A stretch of 64,000 nucleotides of DNA from Catillopecten margaritatus gill symbiont (GTDB lineage Bacteria > Pseudomonadota > Gammaproteobacteria > PS1 > Pseudothioglobaceae): contig CP138327.1 of assembly GCA_037956075.1 (NCBI GenBank), positions 1,240,001 to 1,304,000 on the forward strand, written 5' to 3'. Position 1 is the first letter of the stretch. The number at the start of each line of letters is the position of its first letter. A program made the translations under genes and the position numbers. The notes below the pieces were generated by a model. That model did no database searches. It was not told the origin of the DNA and saw nothing but the letters and a program-made list of their open reading frames with translations. This document shows positions 20,366-30,994 of the stretch, piece after piece.

Positions 20366-21400
20366 ATGTCATTTGACTACATAAACGCCCTACAAAAAAA
20401 GCCCACTTCCCGCACCCCCATTTGGGTAATGCGTCAAGCAGGACGCTACTTACCAGAGTATCGTGTCACGCGAAAACAAGCGGGTGATTTTATGTCCCTG
20501 TGCAAAAATAAAGAATTGGCATGTGAAGTAACCATGCAGCCGATTGATAGATTTGACCTAGATGCGGCGATTTTATTCTCTGATATTTTGACTATCCCAG
20601 ATGCAATGGGTTTGGGCCTATATTTTTCAGAAGGCGAAGGCCCTAAATTTAGCAACCCAATTAAAACCCTAAAAGACATCGAGAATCTACCCGTTGATGT
20701 CAATAACGACTTAACCTATGTGTTTGATGCAGTTTCGACCATCAAAACAGCACTTAATAATCGTGTGCCGTTGATTGGTTTCAGCGGCAGTCCGTGGACA
20801 TTGGCAACTTATATGATTGAAGGTGGTAGCAGTAAAACTTTTGCCAACACCAAAAGGATGTTGTTCAACGACCCGAAAGCCCTACATTTATTATTGGATA
20901 AGTTAGCCAACAGTGTCATCGCTTATCTAAACCAGCAAGTCTTATCAGGTGCAGACAGTTTAATGGTGTTCGACACTTGGGGTGGCGTGCTCTCTAAGCA
21001 AAATTACCTAGATTTTTCACTCGATTATATGGCAAAAATCGTCAAAGGCGTCAAAGCATTACACCCCAATATTCCCCTCACTTTATTCAGTAAAAATGGC
21101 GGCAAACACCTAACCCACATCGCCAACACGGGTTGCGACGGCGTAGGCATTGACTGGACGGTGGAACTCGGTGATGTGCAAGCAGAAATCGGCGATAAAG
21201 TTACCATCCAAGGTAATCTTGACCCTGCGGTAATGTATGCCACACCTGAAATCATTGAACGAGAAGTTAAAAAAGTCTTATCCCAATTCAAAGGCAACAC
21301 AGGGCATATTTTCAATTTAGGTCACGGCATCACCCCTGATGTTGATCCTGAAAATATGAAGGTTTTGGTGGATTGCGTGCATAAATTTAGCCAGAGGTAG
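20366..21400 (+). CDS. hemE: Uroporphyrinogen decarboxylase
   Basis: Decarboxylates the four acetate groups of uroporphyrinogen III to give coproporphyrinogen III in heme synthesis. The 344-residue protein has the signature [18 protein letters not shown] near the N-terminus with the substrate-binding arginines, the catalytic Asp in [20 protein letters not shown], and FNLGHGI near the end. It is followed 5 bases later by an unrelated ATPase gene, the start of an inserted cassette. Confidence 0.98.
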   Translation: MSFDYINALQKKPTSRTPIWVMRQAGRYLPEYRVTRKQAGDFMSLCKNKELACEVTMQPIDRFDLDAAILFSDILTIPDAMGLGLYFSEGEGPKFSNPIKTLKDIENLPVDVNNDLTYVFDAVSTIKTALNNRVPLIGFSGSPWTLATYMIEGGSSKTFANTKRMLFNDPKALHLLLDKLANSVIAYLNQQVLSGADSLMVFDTWGGVLSKQNYLDFSLDYMAKIVKGVKALHPNIPLTLFSKNGGKHLTHIANTGCDGVGIDWTVELGDVQAEIGDKVTIQGNLDPAVMYATPEIIEREVKKVLSQFKGNTGHIFNLGHGITPDVDPENMKVLVDCVHKFSQR

Positions 21401-21405
21401 GTGTT

Positions 21406-22779
21406 ATGAATAAATTAGACATTAAAGTTAAAAATTTAGGAAAACTTAAAAGCGGTATAGTCAAAATACGCCCTTTGACCGTGTTGACTGGCGAAAATGG
21501 CACAGGCAAGAGTTTTTTTACAAAAACACTTTATTCAATTTCTAGTGTTGTTAATAAAAATTTACTTTACATTGAAGCTATTAACAGTATTCAAAAAAGC
21601 CGCTTAGGAATTAGTATTTTTGACAATTCTTTAACGCGCAAAAGTCAAGAAGATAAAAAATACATCCAATTATTAAAATCAAATCTTGATGAGCTTTACT
21701 CTTCATTGTCGGAAATAAAAGACTACTCTATAGATGCTTATATTCAAGCTTATTCCATTGTAACCAAAACACAAAGTGAAAATTTTAATAAATTTATAAA
21801 ATATTTGAACCGATTAGAAACAAAGCAAAAAATTAAATCTGTTCGCTTTTCTGTTAATCTTTTAACAAAAGAATTAAACTCCTTAATTTCTAACTTGACA
21901 ATGGCAAGAGAAGCATATATTAAGTTACTAGATAAATCTTTAAAACAAGAATTACAAGAAAATTTCCAAATAGCTAATATATCAGAACTGATTTCTTTTG
22001 ATGGAGACAAAACAAGCCTATCTACTGGCGAGTTTAAGATATCTTTTGATACAGATAATTTTATTGATTTTGAATTAAATTCTGATTTTATTAACGATAT
22101 ATCCAACCTTTCAAGAGTGGTATTTTTTGAATCTCCTGCTTATTGGAGTGTTAGAGATGCTTTAAACGAAGCAAAAAAAGTAGAAAAGCCAGGAGACTTA
22201 ACTGGCGTATCAAAATATTTTTATGATTTAGATAAAACTTTAAATACCAAATCAACCAACCCTCCATTAGAGATTATTTCAAAATTAGCTACTGAATTAA
22301 AAACAGAAATTGGTGGCGAGTTTATTTTTGACAATGGTCGCTTATCTTTTATCAATAATGATGAAAAAGCCATTGATAAAAATTTAATTTCTTTCGGTAT
22401 GACTAATTTAGGCATGATTCAGGCATTACTAAAAAATAATGTCATTAGCGAAGGTTCGTTTGTATTCTTTGATGAACCAGAAACCAACTTACACCCTGCT
22501 TGGCAAGTTTTATTAGCCAAAGTATTGATTCAATTAGCAAAAAGTGGTGTTAATGTGGTGATGGCAACGCATAGTTTGGACATGATTAAGGCGCTAGAAG
22601 TCCATACCAAAGATGAGAGTAGTGACTTTATTGCGGTTAATCACTTTACAAAGGAAGGTGGTTTATTTGAATTTGATTCTGATGATATTACTGAAAATTT
22701 AATAGAATCTAGAAATGAATTAATGAATGCCTATGAGGATTTATTTTTAAGTGAATTATATAATCCAGAAAATGAATGA
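21406..22779 (+). CDS. AAA-family (ABC/OLD-type) ATPase, putative defence protein
   Basis: A 457-residue protein with P-loop GENGTGKS at residues 29-36, Walker B FFDEPETNLHPAW (acidic pair at 356-357), and the H-loop ATHS at 387-390, the pattern of AAA_15/AAA_21 ATPases related to RecF and OLD nucleases. The middle is a helical insertion rich in Lys and Glu; no TOPRIM or other nuclease domain follows the ATPase core. Together with the overlapping nuclease-like gene behind it this forms a two-gene cassette placed between hemE and trpA. Its AT-rich composition and Lys/Asn/Ile-rich protein differ from both neighbours, suggesting transfer. Role in phage defence is inference. Confidence 0.8.
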   Translation: MNKLDIKVKNLGKLKSGIVKIRPLTVLTGENGTGKSFFTKTLYSISSVVNKNLLYIEAINSIQKSRLGISIFDNSLTRKSQEDKKYIQLLKSNLDELYSSLSEIKDYSIDAYIQAYSIVTKTQSENFNKFIKYLNRLETKQKIKSVRFSVNLLTKELNSLISNLTMAREAYIKLLDKSLKQELQENFQIANISELISFDGDKTSLSTGEFKISFDTDNFIDFELNSDFINDISNLSRVVFFESPAYWSVRDALNEAKKVEKPGDLTGVSKYFYDLDKTLNTKSTNPPLEIISKLATELKTEIGGEFIFDNGRLSFINNDEKAIDKNLISFGMTNLGMIQALLKNNVISEGSFVFFDEPETNLHPAWQVLLAKVLIQLAKSGVNVVMATHSLDMIKALEVHTKDESSDFIAVNHFTKEGGLFEFDSDDITENLIESRNELMNAYEDLFLSELYNPENE

Positions 22780-23269
22780 TTTAACAGAATTTTGTATGAC
22801 TATCGCCCATGCTAAGAATGTAAAAGGTATAGAAAGTGCAAGTTGCAATGCAATTAAATTTGACGATGGCGATGGATTTGTTAAAAGTTTGACAACAAAT
22901 TATGCGCAAGAACATAAGGTGGACTATATTGAGATTGTTGAGCAAGGTGCTATATTGATAGAGTTAAAAGATATAAAAAGTAAAGTGAACTATCTATTAA
23001 CAAAGAAGAAAGCCAAAGAAGAAATACAAGAAAGTTTATTATCAAATCTTGAAAATAAATTTACAAGGTCTTTAGGGATAATTCAAAGAGAAATAAACCC
23101 CAACCTTGTTTCAATAATAAATTACTTGGTAGTCGCTAATGGCACAGAAAGCACTATATTAGATAAGTATTTACCAGAAAATTTAAAGAAAGAGCCTTTT
23201 GTAATTTGTAAAACCGATGAAATTTGTAATAAGTTATCAACATTAACCACAAGAATATGCCAAGAATAA
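22772..23269 (+). CDS. Small nuclease-like protein paired with the ATPase
   Basis: A 165-residue protein starting at the ATG at 22772, which overlaps the ATPase stop by 8 bases; the frame is open further upstream but this start fits a coupled operon. Residues Asp51 and Glu64-Leu-Lys66 form a D-(12)-ExK arrangement on predicted strands (VDYIEI then AILIELKD), the core of PD-(D/E)xK nucleases. I know no named family for it. Its last 13 bases overlap the start of trpA, so the cassette is tied into the trp/acc operon by translation. It could alternatively be a non-catalytic partner. Confidence 0.65.
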   Translation: MNDLTEFCMTIAHAKNVKGIESASCNAIKFDDGDGFVKSLTTNYAQEHKVDYIEIVEQGAILIELKDIKSKVNYLLTKKKAKEEIQESLLSNLENKFTRSLGIIQREINPNLVSIINYLVVANGTESTILDKYLPENLKKEPFVICKTDEICNKLSTLTTRICQE

Positions 23270-24057
23270 CCCAAATATTTAACCACTTAAAAACTAAAGG
23301 CAAAAAAGCCTTTATTCCATTCATCACAGCGGGCGATAGTGGATTGGATAATACTTTTGAACTCATGCAAACGCTGGTGGAAAATGGTGCAGATGTAATT
23401 GAGTTGGGTGTGCCGTTTTCTGATCCAATGGCGGATGGGCCTGTGATTGCCAAATCGCATGAGCGAGCGGTAGTTGATGGGGTGAGTTTGCGTGATGTGT
23501 TGGACTTGGTGGCGAAATTTAGGCAGACGAATGACACCACGGCGATTGTGTTGATGGGGTATCTTAATCCGATTGAAGTGTTTGGCTATCAAGCATTTGC
23601 TGAGGAGGCAGGCAAAAGCGGTGTGGATGGGGTGTTGGTAGTGGATATGCCACCAGAAGAAGCGCATGATTTAAAGAAAAATTTAGGCAACAATGATATT
23701 GATTTTATCTTTTTAGTTGCGCCGACAACGACGGATGAGCGCTTAGAATCTTTGGCAAAAATTGCCTCAGGTTTTGTGTATTTTGTTTCTTTAAAAGGCG
23801 TAACAGGCGCAGGGCATTTGGATGTGGGTGCGGTTAAATCTAACCTTGTGCGTATTCGTCAATTTATTGATTTACCCGTGGGCGTGGGTTTTGGCATTAA
23901 GGATGCGGCAACGGCTAAGGCAGTTTCTGAGTCGGCAGATGCGGTGATTGTTGGTTCGGCATTGGTTGCATTTATTGAAAAATACAGTGCAGATAAAGAT
24001 AAAATGGTGGCAAGTGTTGGCGCATTAGCCAATGAAATTTCAGGAGCAATCAAATGA
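23257..24057 (+). CDS. trpA: Tryptophan synthase alpha chain
   Basis: Cleaves indole-3-glycerol phosphate to indole for TrpB. The 266-residue TIM barrel has the catalytic Glu in ELGVPFSDP and the catalytic Asp in the following loop (DPMADGP), and the phosphate-binding GVGFGIKD and VGSALV. The start MPRITQIF matches the family N-terminus, even though its first 13 bases lie within the preceding cassette gene. It overlaps accD by 4 bases. Confidence 0.98.
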   Translation: MPRITQIFNHLKTKGKKAFIPFITAGDSGLDNTFELMQTLVENGADVIELGVPFSDPMADGPVIAKSHERAVVDGVSLRDVLDLVAKFRQTNDTTAIVLMGYLNPIEVFGYQAFAEEAGKSGVDGVLVVDMPPEEAHDLKKNLGNNDIDFIFLVAPTTTDERLESLAKIASGFVYFVSLKGVTGAGHLDVGAVKSNLVRIRQFIDLPVGVGFGIKDAATAKAVSESADAVIVGSALVAFIEKYSADKDKMVASVGALANEISGAIK

Positions 24058-24893
24058 GTTGGTTAGAAAAAATATTACCTTCAATTACCAATGTTGTTAA
24101 AAAGAACATTCCAGAAGGTCTGTGGAACAAGTGTCCAAAGTGTGAAACTACGCTGTATTCGGAAGAATTAAAAGACTTGAATTATATATGCCCGAAGTGC
24201 GATTATCATATGCGTATTTCGGCCCGTGTGCGGATTAATGCATTTCTTGATGAAGAGGGGCAGGAAGAAATTGCGGGTGATTTAGTTGCTGTGGATCCAT
24301 TGAAATTTAAAGACCAAAAGAAATATAAAGACCGTTTGATTCAAGCACAAAAAGACACCGATGAAAAAGATGCGTTGATTGTGAAAAGTGGCACTTTGCA
24401 CGGCATGAAAATTGTGGTTGCGGCGTTTGAATTCAAATTTATGGGTGGTTCAATGGGTTCGGTGGTGGGTGAAAAATTTGTGCGTGCAGCGCAATTGAGT
24501 ATGGAAACTAATGCACCCTTAATTTGTTTTTCTGCCTCAGGTGGTGCACGAATGCAGGAGGGTTTATTATCGTTGATGCAAATGAGTAAGACTTCGCTAG
24601 TATTGAAATTATTAAGCGATAAAAAAATCCCTTTCATCTCAGTATTGACCGATCCGACGATGGGCGGTGTTTCTGCCAGTTTTGCGATGTTGGGTGATAT
24701 TCATATTGCCGAGCCAAATGCGCTGATTGGTTTTGCTGGCCCACGAGTAGTAGAGCAAACGGTGCGCGAAGAGTTACCAGAAGGCTTTCAACGCAGTGAA
24801 TTTTTGCTTGAAAAAGGGGCAATTGATATGATTGTCCATCGTCATGAATTACGCGATAAAGTGCATACGGTGCTGCAAGCCTTACATGGCTAA
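24054..24893 (+). CDS. accD: Acetyl-CoA carboxylase, carboxyltransferase beta subunit
   Basis: Transfers the carboxyl group from biotin to acetyl-CoA with AccA, the committed step of fatty acid synthesis. The 279-residue protein has the N-terminal zinc ribbon (CPKC at 27-30 and CPKC at about 46-49), then the crotonase-fold core with [12 protein letters not shown] and [11 protein letters not shown]. The trpA-accD order is common in gammaproteobacteria; folC, which usually follows, is absent here and slpA follows instead. Confidence 0.98.
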   Translation: MSWLEKILPSITNVVKKNIPEGLWNKCPKCETTLYSEELKDLNYICPKCDYHMRISARVRINAFLDEEGQEEIAGDLVAVDPLKFKDQKKYKDRLIQAQKDTDEKDALIVKSGTLHGMKIVVAAFEFKFMGGSMGSVVGEKFVRAAQLSMETNAPLICFSASGGARMQEGLLSLMQMSKTSLVLKLLSDKKIPFISVLTDPTMGGVSASFAMLGDIHIAEPNALIGFAGPRVVEQTVREELPEGFQRSEFLLEKGAIDMIVHRHELRDKVHTVLQALHG

Positions 24894-25293
24894 ATATAAA
24901 ATTTTATACAAACTGACCCACGCCAGTGGCGAGTTGGTGGACGAATCGGGCGACACGCCTTTTGAGTTTGAAATCGGCGATGGGCAACTTGATTTGTGTT
25001 TGGAATCTTGCATTGAAGAAGCCGAAGTGGGCGTGTTGCGCACTTTCTTATTAGGTGCTGATGAAGCTTTCGGTGCGTCGTATAATGAAGCCATTCAAGT
25101 GATGAATCGTGCTGAATTTCCTAAAGAATTAGCCATTGAAGTTAAAAATGGTGTTGAATTTGAAACGCCAGCAGGCGATTCTTATGTCGGTTGTATTGAT
25201 AAAATTGATGGTGATAATATCACCGTGAATTTTAATCACCCACTGGCAGGGTGCGATGTGTCGTTTCAAGTAGAAGTGTTGGAAAAATTATGA
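24886..25293 (+). CDS. slpA: FKBP-type peptidyl-prolyl isomerase SlpA
   Basis: Cytosolic prolyl isomerase and chaperone with an FKBP domain carrying an IF loop insertion. The true start is most likely the ATG at 24886 (MAKYKILYK), which overlaps the accD stop by 8 bases and gives a 135-residue protein; the longer open frame has no family match. Recognisable segments are [13 protein letters not shown] and the C-terminal FNHPLAG. It is followed by ispH with a 4-base overlap, the usual slpA-ispH pairing. Confidence 0.93.
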   Translation: MAKYKILYKLTHASGELVDESGDTPFEFEIGDGQLDLCLESCIEEAEVGVLRTFLLGADEAFGASYNEAIQVMNRAEFPKELAIEVKNGVEFETPAGDSYVGCIDKIDGDNITVNFNHPLAGCDVSFQVEVLEKL

Positions 25294-26210
25294 AAGTATT
25301 GTTAGCCAATCCCCGTGGTTTTTGCGCTGGCGTTGACCGTGCGATTGAAATTGTTGAAAGTGCGTTAAAACTACATGGCGCACCAATTTATGTGCGTCAT
25401 GAAGTGGTACATAATAAATTTGTGGTCAATGACTTGAAAACCAAAGGCGCTATTTTTGTCGAAGAAATTGACGAAGTGCCCTCAGGAAAAGTGGTGATTT
25501 TTAGTGCCCACGGCGTTTCTCAAGCAGTGCGTCAGCAAGCTAAAAAAATTGGTGCAATTATTTATGATGCTACTTGCCCCTTAGTAACCAAAGTCCACAA
25601 AGAAGTGGTACGCAAGCAAAAACAAGAACACCAAGTCATCTTAATCGGTCACGAAGGACACCCCGAAGTTGAAGGCACACTTGGACAATCCCATCAAAGT
25701 TCAAGTATTAATTTGGTTGAAACGGTGGACGATGTGGCACAACTTGATTTAAATGGCGAGATTTCTTACACCACACAAACCACACTTTCTGTAGATGATA
25801 CCCAGCAGATTGTTGATGCTTTAAAAATCAAATTTCCTGAAATTAAATCACCGAAAAAAGACGACATTTGCTACGCCACGCAAAACCGACAAGATGCGGT
25901 AAAAAAATTAATGCAAGATTCAGATTTATTATTGGTACTTGGCTCCAGCAACTCCAGCAACTCCAACCGCTTGCGTGAAATTGCCACAAAAATGCAAAAA
26001 AATGCCTACTTGATTGACGGTGCCAGCGAGATTGACGATCAATGGCTAACAGGCGTTAATACCGTCGGCGTTACCGCAGGTGCCTCAGCACCAGAAGTTT
26101 TAGTGCAAGAGGTCATTGATTATTTGCAAAACTTTGGCGCCACCAAAGTCATTGAAATCAGCGGTGCCAAAGAAAATGTACACTTCCCTATCCCAACACA
26201 ATTAAGATAA
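25290..26210 (+). CDS. ispH: 4-hydroxy-3-methylbut-2-enyl diphosphate reductase
   Basis: Last step of the MEP isoprenoid pathway, making IPP and DMAPP. The ATG at 25290 overlaps the slpA stop and gives the family N-terminus [18 protein letters not shown]; the three cysteines that bind the iron-sulfur cluster are in GFCAGV (Cys13), ATCPLV and [18 protein letters not shown] and SNSSNSNRL carry further conserved substrate-binding residues. The predicted length is 306 residues, normal for the family. Confidence 0.97.
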   Translation: MKVLLANPRGFCAGVDRAIEIVESALKLHGAPIYVRHEVVHNKFVVNDLKTKGAIFVEEIDEVPSGKVVIFSAHGVSQAVRQQAKKIGAIIYDATCPLVTKVHKEVVRKQKQEHQVILIGHEGHPEVEGTLGQSHQSSSINLVETVDDVAQLDLNGEISYTTQTTLSVDDTQQIVDALKIKFPEIKSPKKDDICYATQNRQDAVKKLMQDSDLLLVLGSSNSSNSNRLREIATKMQKNAYLIDGASEIDDQWLTGVNTVGVTAGASAPEVLVQEVIDYLQNFGATKVIEISGAKENVHFPIPTQLR

Positions 26211-26216
26211 AGCCAC

Positions 26217-26239
26217 TTACACGGGCAAGGCCCGTGTAA
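26217..26239 (+). terminator. Strong hairpin after ispH
   Basis: A perfect 10-bp stem TTACACGGGC (26217-26226) with GCCCGTGTAA (26230-26239) around a three-base loop lies between ispH and the PfkB kinase gene. No clear T run follows (the sequence continues AAATAAAATAA), so it may be an attenuator or an RNA-stabilising hairpin rather than a full intrinsic terminator. Confidence 0.5.
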
Positions 26240-26265
26240 AAATAAAATAACAAAAGGAGAAATAT

Positions 26266-27207
26266 ATGTCACAAACAGCCCTAATCTGCGGTTCTTACGC
26301 ATTCGATTCCATCATGGTTTTTCAAGATAAATTCAAAAATCACATCCTGCCCGATAAAGTGCATATGCTCAATGTCTCTTTTTTAGTGCCGACGATGCGC
26401 AAAGAGTTTGGCGGTTGTGGTGGTAATATCGCCTACAATCTACATTTATTGGGTGCTAATTCTGTGCCGATGGCAACTGTTGGTGAGGATTTTACCCCGT
26501 ATATGAACTGGATGAAGGACCACCAAATGAACACCACACATATGAAAATTATCGAAGGCTCTTATACTGGACAGGCGTTTATCACCACTGATATGGATGA
26601 CAATCAAATTACCGCCTTTCACCCCGGTGCAATGAGCGATTCACACCTTAACAAAGTCAGCGATGCTGGCACCGTGGACATTGGCATTGTTTCACCCGAC
26701 GGTCGTGACGGCATGATTGAACATGCCAAACAATTTGCAGACGCCGAAATCCCCTTCATTTTTGACCCTGGTCAAGGCATGCCAATGTTTTCAGGCGAAG
26801 AGTTAACCGCTTTTGTTGAACAAGCCACTTTCGTCGCCGTCAATGACTACGAATCACAAATGTTGCAAGATAAAACGGGCTTAGATTTAGCCACCATCGC
26901 CTCAAAAGTCAAAGCTCTCATCATCACCAAAGGTGGTGAAGGTAGTGAAATCCACACCAATGGCAAAATTATCAACATTGCCCCTGCCAATGTCACTGCC
27001 ACCCAAGACCCAACTGGCTGTGGTGATGCTTATCGTGCAGGTTTGCTATATGGCTTAATGAACGATATGGACTGGAAAACTACAGGTCAATTGGCAGGGT
27101 TATTAGGCGCAATTAAAATCGCCCATCTCGGTACGCAAAATCACAAATTTGATTTAGCAGGGATTAAAAAACTTTATCAAGAAAATTATGGCGAGGCTTT
27201 GTTTTAA
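26266..27207 (+). CDS. PfkB-family carbohydrate / nucleoside kinase
   Basis: A 313-residue ribokinase-fold kinase with the first PfkB signature GGCGGNIAYNLHLLGA near residue 47 and the second, DPTGCGDAYRAGLLYG, holding the catalytic Asp near the C-terminus. The N-terminal GSYAFDSIM and the overall layout resemble bacterial proteins annotated as adenosine kinase, so a nucleoside substrate is likely, but motif reading cannot fix it. It has a strong AAGGAG ribosome site. Confidence 0.85.
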   Translation: MSQTALICGSYAFDSIMVFQDKFKNHILPDKVHMLNVSFLVPTMRKEFGGCGGNIAYNLHLLGANSVPMATVGEDFTPYMNWMKDHQMNTTHMKIIEGSYTGQAFITTDMDDNQITAFHPGAMSDSHLNKVSDAGTVDIGIVSPDGRDGMIEHAKQFADAEIPFIFDPGQGMPMFSGEELTAFVEQATFVAVNDYESQMLQDKTGLDLATIASKVKALIITKGGEGSEIHTNGKIINIAPANVTATQDPTGCGDAYRAGLLYGLMNDMDWKTTGQLAGLLGAIKIAHLGTQNHKFDLAGIKKLYQENYGEALF

Positions 27208-27571
27208 TTTATTTTTTATAAATGGTATAAGCCGTTATTTTTAGTGTCTTCTACTGCTTTCCTGAATGTAAATGAAGGGCTTTGCCTGTAAATATTACTT
27301 GATTATACTCGGGCGAGTATTCACACTCACGGCAACCACTCTTCTCGTGTCATCCTGAGCGCAGTCAAAGGATCTTATACTGCCTGCGTAAGGTCTTATT
27401 GGTTATACCTAAGGTGATTAGAAGAATCAAAATGCCATTCCTAGTATTCTTTGATTGGTCAAAAATTAAAAAAACTATGTAAGAAATATTGTTTTAATTG
27501 TAATTAAAATTATTTTTGTTGAGCAGTTGCATTAAAATAACCCAAACTTTCAACCCTTTATTAAGAGAAAA
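27208..27571. other. Gene-free gap with a palindrome and a CATCCTGAGCG repeat
   Basis: Within this 364-base gap are a palindrome ATACTCG-GG-CGAGTAT (27305-27320) and, around 27350-27378, a TGTCATCCTGAGCG...GGATCTTAT segment that belongs to the same dispersed type as the array at 35704-36008. The rest is AT-rich leader for parC. I see no gene, though very short peptides cannot be excluded. Confidence 0.6.
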
Positions 27572-29809
27572 ATGAACCAAATCGGTCTTGAGCAACAAAG
27601 CGTCGCAGAATTCAGCGAACGCGCTTATCTTGATTACTCAATGTATGTCATTCTTGATCGTGCACTACCGTTTGTGGGCGATGGGTTAAAGCCTGTTCAG
27701 CGTCGTATTGTTTATGCAATGAGTGAATTAGGACTGAAATCAACGGCTAAATTTAAGAAATCTGCTCGAACAGTGGGCGATGTTTTAGGTAAATTCCACC
27801 CGCATGGCGACAGTGCTTGTTATGAGGCGATGGTATTGATGGCACAGCCGTTTTCTTACCGCTATCCGTTTATTGATGGGCAAGGAAACTGGGGTGCACC
27901 TGATGACCCGAAATCATTTGCGGCAATGCGTTATACCGAAAGTAAACTCTCTCGTTATGCCGATTTATTGTTGGCAGAAATCAATCAAGGCACGGTCAGT
28001 TGGGCGGATAATTTCGATGGCTCATTGCAAGAACCTGAGCATTTGCCTGCGCAAGTGCCGAATTTATTATTGAATGGCACTTCGGGTATTGCCGTGGGTA
28101 TGGCGACGGATGTGCCGCCGCATAATTTGACCGAAGTGGTGAATGCATGTATTCAATTATTGGACAAGCCATCGACCGAATTGGACGAACTTATGGGGAT
28201 TATGCCTGCCCCAGATTATCCAACGAGTGCGGATATTGTGTCTTCTGCGGCGGATATTAAGCAGATTTACGAAACAGGACACGGCAGTGTCAAAATGCGT
28301 GCAACTTACCAGAAAGAAAAGGGTGAAATTGTAGTTGAAACTTTGCCATATCAAACTTCTGGCTCGAAAGTTATTACTCAAATTGCCGACCAAATGCGTA
28401 AGAAAAAATTGCCTTTGGTAGAGGATATTCGTGATGAATCCGACCACGAAAATCCGACCCGAATCGTCATCGTTCCGCGTTCAAATCGTGTGAATATTGA
28501 GGCATTGATGTCGCATTTATTTGCCACCACGGACTTGGAAAAAAACTACCGTGTGAATATGAATGTCATCGGTTTAGACGGCAAGCCGCAAGTTAAGCCA
28601 TTGGTGCCAATGCTGAAAGAATGGTTGACTTATCGCACCCAAGTTGTGACCAATCGTCTGACCCATCGCTTGGATAAAATTCTCGCCAGATTGCATATTT
28701 TAGAAGGTTTGTTAATCGCCTTTTTGAACATTGATGAAGTAATTGAAATCATTCGTACCGAAGAAAAACCGAAGCCAGTTTTGATGGAACGCTTCAAACT
28801 CAGCGAGATACAAGCAGAAGCAATTTTGGAATTAAAGCTTCGCCATCTTGCCAAGTTAGAAGAGATGAAAATCCAAGGCGAGCAAGCAGAATTGGCTCTC
28901 GAAAGAGAAAAATTAGAGCTATTATTGTCCAGCGAAATGCGCCTAAAAACTTTCATTAAAAATGAATTAAAAGCCATCGTCAAGGAATTCGGCGATGATA
29001 GGCGTTCAAGCATCAAGCCAAGCGTCACCCAATCTCAAGCGTTCAGCGAAGACGATATGATGCCCGCTGAAAATGTTACCGTGGTATTAAGCGACAAAGG
29101 TTGGGTGCGTAGCGCCAAAGGGCACGACATCGACTCCAGCGCACTGAACTACAAATCAGGCGACAGTTACCTCACCAGCGCCAAAGGTCGTAGCAATAAA
29201 AACGCCATTTTCTTAGACTCAACGGGGCGCTCTTATTCACTCAGCGCACACTCTTTACCAAGTGCTAGAGGACAAGGTGAGCCACTTACAGGTCGATTAA
29301 CCCCACCAATGGGTGCTGAATTTGTGGATGTGATTATGGGCGATGATGAGCAAAATATCTTGCTGGCATCTAATGCAGGTTATGGTTTTATTGCCACCAT
29401 CGGTGATTTATTATCAAAGAAAAAAGCAGGAAAGGCATCCTTATCATTGCCAGGTACATCAAAAGTAATGAAAATTGTTAAAGTTGATGATTTAGACAAT
29501 CAATTTGTTGCTGTTACTACTAATCGCGGGCGTTTATTGGTATTTCCAATCACTGAGTTGCCGATTTTGTCAAAGGGCAAAGGCAATAAGCTCATTCAAA
29601 TTCCATCAAAAGAAATGAAATCTGGTGAAGAGTTTGTCGTTAGTATTTGTGTTTTATTAGAGGCACAAAACTTAAAAGTTACCGCAGGAAAACGCCATTT
29701 AACCATCAAGTTTCAAGATTTAACTAACTATATCAGCACCCGCGCCAAGCGTGGAAACTTATTGCCAAAAGGCTATCAAAACCTCTCTAAAATTGAAGCG
29801 GTTGACTAA
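27572..29809 (+). CDS. parC: DNA topoisomerase IV subunit A
   Basis: Breakage-reunion subunit that decatenates daughter chromosomes with ParE (not in this window). The 745-residue protein has the catalytic tyrosine in [27 protein letters not shown], and KFHPHGD. It lacks the Gly-rich GyrA box found in the gyrA product at 32964-35549 and has a shorter C-terminal beta-propeller, which separates it from GyrA. Confidence 0.96.
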   Translation: MNQIGLEQQSVAEFSERAYLDYSMYVILDRALPFVGDGLKPVQRRIVYAMSELGLKSTAKFKKSARTVGDVLGKFHPHGDSACYEAMVLMAQPFSYRYPFIDGQGNWGAPDDPKSFAAMRYTESKLSRYADLLLAEINQGTVSWADNFDGSLQEPEHLPAQVPNLLLNGTSGIAVGMATDVPPHNLTEVVNACIQLLDKPSTELDELMGIMPAPDYPTSADIVSSAADIKQIYETGHGSVKMRATYQKEKGEIVVETLPYQTSGSKVITQIADQMRKKKLPLVEDIRDESDHENPTRIVIVPRSNRVNIEALMSHLFATTDLEKNYRVNMNVIGLDGKPQVKPLVPMLKEWLTYRTQVVTNRLTHRLDKILARLHILEGLLIAFLNIDEVIEIIRTEEKPKPVLMERFKLSEIQAEAILELKLRHLAKLEEMKIQGEQAELALEREKLELLLSSEMRLKTFIKNELKAIVKEFGDDRRSSIKPSVTQSQAFSEDDMMPAENVTVVLSDKGWVRSAKGHDIDSSALNYKSGDSYLTSAKGRSNKNAIFLDSTGRSYSLSAHSLPSARGQGEPLTGRLTPPMGAEFVDVIMGDDEQNILLASNAGYGFIATIGDLLSKKKAGKASLSLPGTSKVMKIVKVDDLDNQFVAVTTNRGRLLVFPITELPILSKGKGNKLIQIPSKEMKSGEEFVVSICVLLEAQNLKVTAGKRHLTIKFQDLTNYISTRAKRGNLLPKGYQNLSKIEAVD

Positions 29810-30544
29810 ATGAATTTAGTAGAAATTCTTTCACTTTCTGTTAAAGACTTTTTTACCAAAGAAATAATATTTAAATTATTTTTAGTGATTATCGTCAGTA
29901 TATTAATCGCTTATATCGGTGGTTTTTACCTACTTGATTCCCTCTTTAATTATGGAAATCATTACAATGAAGCCGATATTTCCAACTCTATTGAAACCAA
30001 TTTAGGTGCCATTCCTTTGGTTGGCATTTACATTGCCTCTATTGTTATCTGGATTGTTGTTGCTTTGTTGGCAGTGATAGGGGCTTTTTTAGGTTTTTAC
30101 GCCAGCGTTTTATTCAGCCTAATTATTGCTGGACTTTTAACCCCCTCTATTGTCAAAGTTTTAATCCAAAGAAGGGGTGGTTCGATTGAAGATATTCAAG
30201 GATTTGATAATTTCTTTACTGCTATTTTTAAAATACTCGGCATTGTTGCCCTTCATTTTTTAACCTTCGTTTTACTAATACCATTGATGTTTATTCCTTT
30301 GGTCAATGCCTTGCTAATTTTTGCCGTTTTATACAGTTTTTTCCGCTATATGCTCGTCTATGATGTTGGCTCAAACTACCTTGCAAAAAAGGATTATAAA
30401 AACATTGTCAATTTCTACAACTTAGATATATTTATGATTACTTTAGTGGGTTATTTCGCATCATCCATCCCATTCATCGGTATTTTTTCTTCCATATTTA
30501 CCGTCATTGCTTTATTTAATTATTTTCATTCAAAGTCCACTTAA
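29810..30544 (+). CDS. EI24 / CysZ-like integral membrane protein
   Basis: A 244-residue membrane protein with roughly six hydrophobic helices. The pattern of long helices with FYASVLFSLIIAGLL and the FRYMLVYDVGSNYLA stretch resembles the EI24 domain family, which includes CysZ sulfate permease and many uncharacterised proteins. It starts directly after the parC stop. Function is not clear: sulfate transport would suit a sulfur-metabolising cell but the similarity is only to the broad family. Confidence 0.65.
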   Translation: MNLVEILSLSVKDFFTKEIIFKLFLVIIVSILIAYIGGFYLLDSLFNYGNHYNEADISNSIETNLGAIPLVGIYIASIVIWIVVALLAVIGAFLGFYASVLFSLIIAGLLTPSIVKVLIQRRGGSIEDIQGFDNFFTAIFKILGIVALHFLTFVLLIPLMFIPLVNALLIFAVLYSFFRYMLVYDVGSNYLAKKDYKNIVNFYNLDIFMITLVGYFASSIPFIGIFSSIFTVIALFNYFHSKST

Positions 30545-30619
30545 TTCAAGGTGTAATACTGTTTGAGTAGTCGGTATAATAACCCTTTTTCAATTTTTCC
30601 GAATTAGTCGCATAATTAT

Positions 30620-30994
30620 ATGTTCGTCTTAAAAATTGTCACCGACTTCGGTGCAGCCCATTCCTTACGAGATTATCCTGGTGATTGTGCGCGTTTGCAC
30701 GGACATAATTGGGGGGTTGAAATGTCTGTTGAGGCTCAAGAGCTTGATGTGAATGGCATTGCGATTGATTTTCGTGAAATTAAAAAACAAACTAAAACGG
30801 TTGTTAAACGGTTGGATCATCAGTATTTGAATGAAATTCCACCTTTTGACAAACTCAATCCAACGGCTGAAAATATTGCAAAATATATGTTTCAAGAAGT
30901 TGGAAAACTTATTAATAATCAAGATGTTCGTGTTTCTGAGGTGATTATCTGGGAAACACCAAGGGCGTCTGTTGCCTATTCGGAGCCAAAATAA
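30620..30994 (+). CDS. queD: 6-carboxy-5,6,7,8-tetrahydropterin synthase
   Basis: Second step of preQ0/queuosine synthesis, converting 7,8-dihydroneopterin triphosphate. The 124-residue protein has FGAAHSL with a zinc-binding His, the active-site Cys in CARLHGHNW with two further zinc histidines, and the C-terminal IWETPRASVAY. It overlaps folE2 by one base (TAATG), which makes the substrate. A TATAAT hexamer lies at 30575-30580 upstream, without an obvious -35 partner. Confidence 0.95.
   Translation: MFVLKIVTDFGAAHSLRDYPGDCARLHGHNWGVEMSVEAQELDVNGIAIDFREIKKQTKTVVKRLDHQYLNEIPPFDKLNPTAENIAKYMFQEVGKLINNQDVRVSEVIIWETPRASVAYSEPK

Noticed and set aside
26217-26239. Hairpin as a riboswitch or T-box before the PfkB kinase gene
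   Set aside because: A single simple stem of 10 bp without conserved flanking elements; more likely a terminator or attenuator.
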